From Streptosporangiaceae bacterium (GTDB lineage Bacteria; Actinomycetota; Actinomycetes; Streptosporangiales; Streptosporangiaceae), in contig JAFARZ010000427.1 of the NCBI GenBank assembly GCA_019245115.1, forward strand, positions 1 to 64,000: DNA of 64,000 nt. The letters are read 5' to 3'. Positions within the stretch are counted from its first letter, which is position 1; each line of letters begins with the position of its first letter. The notes under the pieces were generated by a model that saw nothing but the letters and a program-made list of their open reading frames with translations, did not search any database and had not been told where the DNA came from. Of this stretch, positions 33,844 to 40,856 are shown piece after piece. The translations under genes and the position numbers were made by a program.

Positions 33844-36800
33844 ATGAAGGGAAACTCGGCGCTGGCTGGATTCTCGGCCGCCACGCAAGCGTGGTTCACC
33901 GGTGCCTTCGCCGAGCCCACACGGGCACAGGCGGGGGCCTGGGAGGCGATAGGCAAGGGCGAGGACGCGCTGGTGGTGGCCCCCACCGGATCGGGCAAGA
34001 CGCTGGCCGCGTTCCTGTGGGCGATCGACCGGCTCGCGGCGGCGCCGCTCCCGGACGCCAGGCAGCGCTGTCGCGTGCTGTACGTCTCGCCGCTGAAGGC
34101 GCTGGCCGTCGACATCGAGCGGAACCTCCGCGCGCCGCTGACCGGGATCCGGCACGCCGCGCACCGGCTGGGCCTGCCGGAGCCGGATATAAAGGTGGCG
34201 GTCCGCACCGGCGACACCAGTGCCGACGAGCGCCGCAGGCTGGCCAGCAAGCCGGCCGACATCCTGATCACGACGCCCGAGTCCCTGTTCCTGCTGCTCA
34301 CCTCGGCGGCACGGGAGACATTGCGGTCGGTCGAGACGGTCATCGTGGACGAGGTGCACGCGGTGGCCGGCAACAAGCGTGGCGCGCACCTGGCGCTGAG
34401 CCTGGAACGCCTGGACGCGCTCCGCGAAGCTGGAGCCGCCAAATGCCCCGCCGGGGGGGTCATGGGGGGTCGTCCCCCCAGGCCAGCACAGCGGGTCGGC
34501 CTGTCCGCGACCGTCCGTCCGGTCGACGCCGTCGCCGCCTTCCTCGGCGGCGGCACACGCCCGGTCACGATCGTGCAGCCGCCGAGCGCCAAGCGCCTGG
34601 AACTGAAGGTGGCCGTCCCCGTCGAGGACATGAGCGACCTGGAGACGGCGGCCGGCGCCGGCGGCGACGAGGAGGATCCGGTCGCGCGCAGGTCGATCTG
34701 GCCGCACGTCGAGGAGCAGGTGCTCGACCTGATCGAAGCGCATAAGTCGACGATCGTGTTCGCCAACTCGAGACGGCTCGCGGAGCGGCTGTGCGGACGG
34801 CTGAACCAGCTCGCCACCGAGCGCGCCGGCCCCGACGCGGAACTGGTCGAGGTCGCGCGCGCCCACCACGGCTCCGTGTCCCGCCTGGAACGACTGGAGA
34901 TTGAGGAATCGCTGAAGGTGGGACGTCTTCCGGCCGTCGTGGCGACCTCGAGCCTGGAGCTCGGCATCGACATGGGCGCGGTGGACCTGGTGGTGCAGGT
35001 GGAATCGCCGCCTTCGGTGGCCAGCGGGTTGCAGCGAATCGGCCGGGCCGGGCACAACGTCGGCGACGTCTCGCGCGGCATCATCTTCCCCAAATACCAG
35101 GGCGACCTCGTCCAGTCGGCGGTCGTCGCCGACCGGATGCGGGACGGCCAGATCGAAGAACTGCGCATCCCGCGCAACCCGCTGGACGTCCTCGCCCAGC
35201 AGATCGTGGCGATGGCCGCGATGGATGAATGGCAGGTAGACGAGCTCGAACACGCCATCCGCAGGTCAGCGCCGTTCGCCAGCCTGACCAGGCCGGTGCT
35301 GGACGCCGTGCTCGACATGCTGTCCGGCCGCTACCCGAGCGAGGAGTTCGCCGGCCTGCGGCCGCGGATCGTGTGGGACCGGGTCAACGGCACGATCCGG
35401 GCCAGACCCGGCGCGCAGCGGCTCGCCGTCACCAGCGGCGGGACGATTCCGGACCGCGGGCTGTTCGGCGTGTTCCTGCCGGCCGGCTCGGGCTCGGGTT
35501 CGGGCTCGGGTTCGGGCGCCGCCCAGCCTCGCCGGGTCGGAGAACTGGACGAAGAGATGGTGTACGAGTCGCGCGTGGGAGAGGTGTTCGTGCTCGGCGC
35601 CAGCTCGTGGCGGATCGAGGACATCACCCCGGACCGGGTCATCGTGACCCCGGCGCCTGGCGAGGCCGGCAAGCTGCCGTTCTGGCACGGTGACACGCCG
35701 GGACGCCCCGCCGAGCTGGGCGCCGCGATCGGCCGGACGATCCACGAGCTGGCGGCCAGGGACGAGGAGCCGGCCGCGGCGGCACTGACCGAAGCCGGCC
35801 TCGATGAGCTGGCCGCGAAGAACCTGCTGCGGTATCTCGGCGACCAGCGCAAGGCCACTGGTTACGTGCCCGACGACCGCACTCTGGTAGTGGAGCGGTT
35901 CCGCGACGAGCTGGGCGACTGGCGAGTCGTGCTGCACAGCCCGTACGGCGACCGGGTGCACGCGCCATGGGCGCTGGCCATCACCGCGCGGCTCCGTGAG
36001 CGCTACGGCGGCATGGACGTGCAGGCCCTGCACACCGACGACGGCATCATCATCCGGGTGCCGGATGCCGACGATCCCCCGCCGGCCGGGATCGCGCTGC
36101 TCGACCCGGACGAGATCGGCGACATCGTCACCGCCGAGGTCGGCGCGAGCGCGCTGTTCGCGTCGCGGTTCCGCGAGTGCGCCAGCCGGGCGCTGCTGCT
36201 GCCTCGCCGTCAGCCGGGGCGGCGGACCCCGCTGTGGCAGCAGCGGCAACGATCCGCTCAGCTACTGGAGGTGGCGTCCCAGTATCCGGCGTTCCCCATC
36301 GTGCTGGAGACGGTGCGCGAATGCTTTCAGGATGTGTTCGACGTGCCGGCGCTGACCGGGTTGCTACGGGACATCGCCGCCCGCCGGATCCGGATCGTCG
36401 AGGTGGAGACTTCTGCTCCGAGTCCGTTCGCCAAATCCCTGCTGTTCCGGTACGTGGGCGCGTTCATGTACGAGGGCGACGCCCCGCTGGCCGAACGCCG
36501 CGCCCAGGCGCTGTCGCTGGATCCCGCTCTGCTGGCCGAGCTGCTCGGCGGCGAGGGGCTGCGTGAGCTGCTCGACCCCGCTGTCGTGACCGATACCGAG
36601 CGTGACCTGCAGCGACTGTCACCGGACCGGCGGTGCCGGGACATGGAGGGCGTCGCTGACCTGCTGCGCACGCACGGCCCGCTGAGCGCGGCGGAGATAG
36701 AGCAGCGGTGTGATGGCGCCCTGGAGGCCGTCGCGGAGTGGCTGGCCGAATTGTCGGTGGCCCGGCGTACTATCCAGGTGCGGGTCGCGGGCGAGCCGAT

Positions 36801-38514
36801 GTGGGCGGCGATCGAGGATGCGGGCCGGTTGCGCGACGCGCTCGGCGTGCCGTTGCCGGTCGGTGTGCCGGAGGCGTTCACCGAGCCGGTGCCGGATCCG
36901 CTCGGCGACCTGGTGGTCCGGTATGCGCGGACACACGGCCCGTTCCCGGCATCCGCGATAGCCGACCGGTACGGGCTGGGCGTCGCGGTGGTCACGATGG
37001 CCCTGCACCGGCTGGCGGCCAGCGGCCGGGTCAGCGAGGGCGAGTACCTGCCCGGCGGCCGCGGTGCTGAGTGGTGTGACGCCGAAGTGCTGCGCCTGCT
37101 TCGCCGCCGCGGCCTGGCCCGGCTCCGCAAGGAGGTGGAGCCGGTACCGCCGGAGGTGTTCGGGCGGTTTCTCCCTGTCTGGCACGGGATCAGCTCCGCG
37201 GGCGGTTCCGGTGGCACACGCCGGTCCGATGCCGGTGCGGTGCTCGAGGTCGTGGAGCGGCTGGCCGGGGTGCCGGTCCCGGCATCGGCGCTGGAGACGC
37301 TGGTGCTTCCGGAACGGCTGCCGGGCTACTCCCCCGCGCTGCTCGACGAACTGACCGCGGCCGGCGAGGTGGTGTGGTCCGGTGCGGGCGCGCTGCCGGG
37401 CGGGGACGGCTGGATCGTGCTCGCCCCGGCCGACACTGCGCAACTGCTGCTGCCCGAGCCCGCCGAAGTGACGATGACGCCGCTCCACAACGCGGTGCTC
37501 GAAGCGCTGGAGAACGGCGGCGGCCTGTTCTTCCGCATGCTCAGCGACCGCGTCACGGGGCTGCTCGACGGCGCCGCCGTACCGGACACGGAACTCGCCG
37601 CGGCCGTCTGGGACCTGGTGTGGGCCGGGCGCCTCACCAACGACACGCTCGCGCCGCTGCGGGTGACGCTCAGCGGCACCGGCACACGATCCGGGGCACA
37701 GCGCCCGTCCGCCGGGGTCCGGCCGCGCGCCCGGCCGGGCCCCGGCGGACGCTACCGATTCGGCCGCGCTCCCATGCCGACGCGCACCGGGCCGCCGACC
37801 GTCAGCGGCCGCTGGTCACTGCTCCCGCCGGCGGGCGGCGACCAGACGGTGCGGGCGCACACGCTTGCCATGACGCTGCTTGACCGGCATGGCGTGCTGA
37901 CCAGGGGCGCGGTAGCCGCGGAGCGGGTGGCCGGAGGTTTCGCCGCGGTTTACCCCGTGCTGCGCGCGATGGAGGAGACCGGCCAGTGCCGCCGCGGTTA
38001 CTTCGTGGAAGGCCTGGGCGCAGCCCAGTTCGCGCTGCCCGGTGCGGTGGACCGCATGCGTGCGCTAGCTGACCGTCCGCGCCGCGTCGCAGATACACAT
38101 TCTCCCGAACGGACGGTGGTGCTTCCCGCCGCGGACCCCGCCCAGCCGTACGGCGCGGCGCTGCCATGGCCGTCACGTCCGGGGACCGGATCCGGCGGCC
38201 TCGACGGGGGCGGCCTGGCCGCATCGGGTCACCGGCCAGGCCGCAAGGCCGGCGCCCTGGTCGTGCTCGCGGACGGGGCGCTCGCGTTGTATGTGGAGCG
38301 CGGCGGGAAGACGCTGCTGTCCTGGACCGACGATCCCGAAATCCTCGGTCCATGCGCCGCGGCGCTCGCTTCCGCGGTGCGGGCCGGTGCCCTCGGCCGG
38401 CTGACCGTGGAACGCGCGGACGGCGCCGGCGTGCACGATTCACCGCTGGCCCTGGCCCTGGAGGCGGCGGGCTTCCGCCCGACCCCCCGCGGCCTCCGCC
38501 TGCGCGCGAGCTGA
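33844..38514 (+). CDS. lhr: Lhr-family ATP-dependent helicase
   Basis: 1556 residues from ATG 33844, which is preceded by GGGGG; the open frame extends upstream but without similarity. Superfamily-2 3'-5' DNA helicase with the long Lhr C-terminal domain, DNA-damage inducible in mycobacteria. Walker A APTGSGKT (about 46-53), YVSPLKALAVDIERNL (Ia), DEVHAVAGNKRGAHL (about 167), GLSATVRP (III), TIVFANSRRLAERL (IV), QRIGRAGH (VI). Between DEVH and GLSAT there is an extra segment AKCPAGGVMGGRPPRPA encoded by a G/C hairpin (34446-34490). A Gly-Ser repeat linker encoded at 35487-35519 follows the winged-helix part. Full length for actinobacterial Lhr. Confidence 0.95.
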   Translation: MKGNSALAGFSAATQAWFTGAFAEPTRAQAGAWEAIGKGEDALVVAPTGSGKTLAAFLWAIDRLAAAPLPDARQRCRVLYVSPLKALAVDIERNLRAPLTGIRHAAHRLGLPEPDIKVAVRTGDTSADERRRLASKPADILITTPESLFLLLTSAARETLRSVETVIVDEVHAVAGNKRGAHLALSLERLDALREAGAAKCPAGGVMGGRPPRPAQRVGLSATVRPVDAVAAFLGGGTRPVTIVQPPSAKRLELKVAVPVEDMSDLETAAGAGGDEEDPVARRSIWPHVEEQVLDLIEAHKSTIVFANSRRLAERLCGRLNQLATERAGPDAELVEVARAHHGSVSRLERLEIEESLKVGRLPAVVATSSLELGIDMGAVDLVVQVESPPSVASGLQRIGRAGHNVGDVSRGIIFPKYQGDLVQSAVVADRMRDGQIEELRIPRNPLDVLAQQIVAMAAMDEWQVDELEHAIRRSAPFASLTRPVLDAVLDMLSGRYPSEEFAGLRPRIVWDRVNGTIRARPGAQRLAVTSGGTIPDRGLFGVFLPAGSGSGSGSGSGAAQPRRVGELDEEMVYESRVGEVFVLGASSWRIEDITPDRVIVTPAPGEAGKLPFWHGDTPGRPAELGAAIGRTIHELAARDEEPAAAALTEAGLDELAAKNLLRYLGDQRKATGYVPDDRTLVVERFRDELGDWRVVLHSPYGDRVHAPWALAITARLRERYGGMDVQALHTDDGIIIRVPDADDPPPAGIALLDPDEIGDIVTAEVGASALFASRFRECASRALLLPRRQPGRRTPLWQQRQRSAQLLEVASQYPAFPIVLETVRECFQDVFDVPALTGLLRDIAARRIRIVEVETSAPSPFAKSLLFRYVGAFMYEGDAPLAERRAQALSLDPALLAELLGGEGLRELLDPAVVTDTERDLQRLSPDRRCRDMEGVADLLRTHGPLSAAEIEQRCDGALEAVAEWLAELSVARRTIQVRVAGEPMWAAIEDAGRLRDALGVPLPVGVPEAFTEPVPDPLGDLVVRYARTHGPFPASAIADRYGLGVAVVTMALHRLAASGRVSEGEYLPGGRGAEWCDAEVLRLLRRRGLARLRKEVEPVPPEVFGRFLPVWHGISSAGGSGGTRRSDAGAVLEVVERLAGVPVPASALETLVLPERLPGYSPALLDELTAAGEVVWSGAGALPGGDGWIVLAPADTAQLLLPEPAEVTMTPLHNAVLEALENGGGLFFRMLSDRVTGLLDGAAVPDTELAAAVWDLVWAGRLTNDTLAPLRVTLSGTGTRSGAQRPSAGVRPRARPGPGGRYRFGRAPMPTRTGPPTVSGRWSLLPPAGGDQTVRAHTLAMTLLDRHGVLTRGAVAAERVAGGFAAVYPVLRAMEETGQCRRGYFVEGLGAAQFALPGAVDRMRALADRPRRVADTHSPERTVVLPAADPAQPYGAALPWPSRPGTGSGGLDGGGLAASGHRPGRKAGALVVLADGALALYVERGGKTLLSWTDDPEILGPCAAALASAVRAGALGRLTVERADGAGVHDSPLALALEAAGFRPTPRGLRLRAS
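34446..34490. repeat. In-frame hairpin insertion in lhr
   Basis: GGGGGGG-TCATGG-GGGGTCGTCCCCCC-AGGCC: a G-run/C-run hairpin that adds about 15 residues between helicase motifs II and III, where other Lhr proteins have a short loop. The half TGGGGGGTCGTCCCCCCAGG resembles the hairpin TGGGGGATGCCATCCCCCAG at 44801, so it may be a member of a small hairpin family rather than native coding sequence. Confidence 0.6.
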
Positions 38515-38686
38515 CCAGCACCCCTAGTCCTAGTCAGCTCCCCGTCGCCAACCCCCGGCCCGCTCGCCCCTCGGCCCGCTCGCCCCTCGGCCCGGTGCCT
38601 TCAACCTCGGCCGACTCTCCAGCATCCTGAGTCGCTTGTTCGCTCGTGCCAGGGTAAACCCGCCCCATCGGGGAAGCCGAGAGGGT

Positions 38687-38932
38687 ATGAGCAGGTCAGT
38701 GGATCCGCAGCAACGTCAACTGGGACCGGTGCGCCCCATGCGGGGCACCCGGGCCGGGATGCGCACGTTCGCGATCGCCGGGTCCATAGCGACTGTGATT
38801 CTCTTGGCCCTTGGATGCCTGCTCACGGCCGATCACCATCGGGGCGGGGTGCTCCTGCTCGTTATCGGAGCCGTAGGGGCCATGTTCTGGCTGATCATGA
38901 TTCCGCTGGCGCGGCGCCGCGCGAAGGTATAG
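38687..38932 (+). CDS. Small two-helix membrane protein
   Basis: 81 residues from ATG 38687 with GAGAGGG upstream. After a basic N-terminus (MSRSVDPQQRQLGPVRPMRG) come two membrane helices (FAIAGSIATVILLALGCLLTA and GVLLLVIGAVGAMFWLIMIPL) and a basic end RRRAKV. Unknown function; likely an envelope protein of the kind common in actinomycetes. It follows lhr by 172 bases. Confidence 0.7.
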   Translation: MSRSVDPQQRQLGPVRPMRGTRAGMRTFAIAGSIATVILLALGCLLTADHHRGGVLLLVIGAVGAMFWLIMIPLARRRAKV

Positions 38933-39260
38933 CCGACGTGTGACTGTTCTCTGGGTGGCCGGCTCTCGACCGCCGATGGGATCCTCGGCGCTGACCTGGA
39001 CGAATTTGCGGACCAGCTCACTAAGTAACGACTTCAGCACACTGGCGCCTTTCGCGTCGCTCCATATCCGACGCCATGATTGCGTCACGTGGGCAACTAG
39101 TGTCGCGGAATCATTGCGGACAACGGTGCGAATGTGGGGCGTTTCCGGAATAGCTTGCGTTTGCGGCATATCGGACGTGACGCATTCGCTAACGTGCCAG
39201 GTCCGGCTCGTGAGCTTGCGCGTATCGCTGCATAGCGGACAGATAGGGCTGCCACCTTGT

Positions 39261-39333
39261 GGAAGATAGGAGCCTTCTGGAAGAAAAGGCGCCGAAAACC
39301 GGCGCCCTATCCTCCGCAGGGCACTTTATTTCC
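39261..39333. repeat. Nested double-hairpin repeat C, copy 2
   Basis: Outer arms GGAAGATAGGAGCC and GGGCACTTTATTTCC; inner hairpin AAGGCGCCG-AAAA-CCGGCGCCCTAT. Similarity to copies 3 and 4 continues about 25 bases to the right (CACGCCACTGGACGGC). It lies in the 840-base gap 38933-39779, which also carries the tandem array below and otherwise no gene I can support. Confidence 0.85.
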
Positions 39334-39397
39334 ACGCCACTGGACGGCTGACGACGGACATAACGGGCCAGACATGGACAAAACGCCCGGCCGCCCG

Positions 39398-39509
39398 CGT
39401 CAACGCGGAGATTACGCTCGGCCGACTGCGTCAACGCGGAGATTACGCCCGGGCCGGCTGCGTCAACGCGGAGATTACACTCGGCCGGCTGCGTCAACGC
39501 GGAGATTAC
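39398..39509. repeat. Tandem array of a 31-bp unit, four copies
   Basis: CGTCAACGCGGAGATTAC recurs identically at 39398, 39429, 39461 and 39492 (spacing 31, 32, 31). The intervening 13-14 bases are themselves similar (GCTCGGCCGACTG type), so this is a tandem duplication rather than a CRISPR. It is about 270 bases ahead of the secreted-protein gene at 39780 and could be a cluster of regulator sites. Confidence 0.85.
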
Positions 39510-39779
39510 GAGTGGTGATCGACGTGTATGCACCGGCGCCCTTTCTTCCGTGGGGCCCTTTTGTTCCGCGTCGTCTCACGTGGCTGCCGTTGACGTAACG
39601 GTCGATCCCGGCAAAACCGGCGGCCACTCGCGACGCCGCGAACTCAGGTAACGGGCGACGGTCCGCGACGTGCTCCCTCAGCATCTCTCCGATCGGCCAG
39701 CGACAAACAGTCATGCGCAGCGTGGTTAAACGATCTCATACAGTTATCATGGCGTCTTCCGGCCAGAGGAGTCGCCGCC

Positions 39780-40478
39780 ATGCATGGCAACCGTCACGCG
39801 AAATTGCTCGGTCTTGGAGGGCTGTTCATTGTCGCCTCGCTAGTTGTGGGAGTCCTGGCCTGCCTCCGGACAGCAAACGCCGAAAAGACGACGGTGACGG
39901 CAACGGGCAGCCCCGCGAAGGTAGCCGCTCGTACCGGTGCGGCAGGAGCGGCTGGGGGTACGGGCGGCGCGGCGAAGATCGCACTCAACGGCCCTCGCCG
40001 ACGGGTCGCCAGCGACATGATCGCGCCGCCTCACCGTCCGGGCACGACCGGGTTGCGAGCGCTGACTCCGGTACAGGAGTACAACATCAGCGGACTCCAT
40101 GCCGGGCCAGTCCGGATCAGCGGCGTAACGTACCCCGACAGCGTCCGGTTCACCTGCGACTCCGGCGATAGCGACAGCTCCGGGGACCTGGACTACGCGG
40201 TCAGCGGATTCGGTTCGCTGACCGCGACGGTAGGCATACCGGACGCAGATACCAAGGCCGCCGGCGGAACAATGACCGTCACGTTCCTCAACAACGGATC
40301 CGCGTCGCAATCGACCACTCCGGTCACCATCTCGCCCGGACATGCGCAATCCGTACATGTGACGTTCCGGCATTCCTCGCAACTGGTCATCTCGTGCAGC
40401 GCCATGGACGCCGATGGCCGGCATGCCGAGTACATGGAACTCGCCCTTGGCAACGCGACGGTCGGCCCGCAGCGCTGA
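39780..40478 (+). CDS. Secreted/anchored protein of unknown function
   Basis: 232 residues. An N-terminal membrane helix (LLGLGGLFIVASLVVGVLACL; the Cys could be a lipid site) is followed by an Ala/Gly-rich linker and a beta-rich domain from about residue 95 (YNISGLHAGPVRISGVTYPDSVRFTC, then LTATVGIPDADTKAAGGTM, then HAQSVHVTFRHSSQLVISCSAMD). The segment order recalls NPCBM-like carbohydrate-binding modules, but the match is loose. Followed by a 58-bp perfect palindrome that may terminate it. Confidence 0.75.
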   Translation: MHGNRHAKLLGLGGLFIVASLVVGVLACLRTANAEKTTVTATGSPAKVAARTGAAGAAGGTGGAAKIALNGPRRRVASDMIAPPHRPGTTGLRALTPVQEYNISGLHAGPVRISGVTYPDSVRFTCDSGDSDSSGDLDYAVSGFGSLTATVGIPDADTKAAGGTMTVTFLNNGSASQSTTPVTISPGHAQSVHVTFRHSSQLVISCSAMDADGRHAEYMELALGNATVGPQR

Positions 40479-40507
40479 CCAACGGCTCAAGCTCCCATAT
40501 GATCCTG

Positions 40508-40565
40508 CCCGGATGGATGTGGCAGCCACCCGGTTATAACCGGGTGGCTGCCACATCCATCCGGG
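40508..40565. repeat. Perfect 58-bp palindrome, repeat D copy 3
   Basis: A 29-base arm (begins CCCGGATGGATGTGGCAGCC, ends ACCCGGTTA) is followed by its exact complement; the centre is GGTTATAACC. The arm shares GGATG-N-ATGTGGCA-N-CCACCCG with copy 1 at 6748. The surrounding gap 40479-40856 has no gene. It can act as a terminator 30 bases after the preceding stop. Confidence 0.95.
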
Positions 40566-40856
40566 CCCCTTCCGGGCACGCCCTGATGCAGGCGGGATAA
40601 GAGTGGCTAGATGTGTACCTGGGCTCCCTGCGCAGGACCTGCCGGGCTGGTACAAGCCCACGACGCTGGTGAATAGCCACGGTTCCAACGACATCGATGG
40701 CGCAAGGGTCCAGCCAGCGCCCTGTCCGCGCCACCTCTACTTGACGTCTGTTGGTCACTGCTGTTACAAACTTTCGTATTCCGTGATATTTGCGCAAGTG
40801 AGTCACGAAGCCTGGGCCGGTGAAGGTTGGCCTGGATGCGGGAGAGGGACGTGACG

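Noticed and set aside
39398-39509. Possible CRISPR array
   Set aside because: The 'spacers' are 13-14 bases and nearly identical to each other, and no cas genes are present; it is a tandem duplication.
39475-39714. 79-codon minus-strand ORF ending in the 31-bp array
   Set aside because: Its C-terminal half is translated tandem repeat; the N-terminal half is not recognisable, although a decayed gene cannot be excluded.
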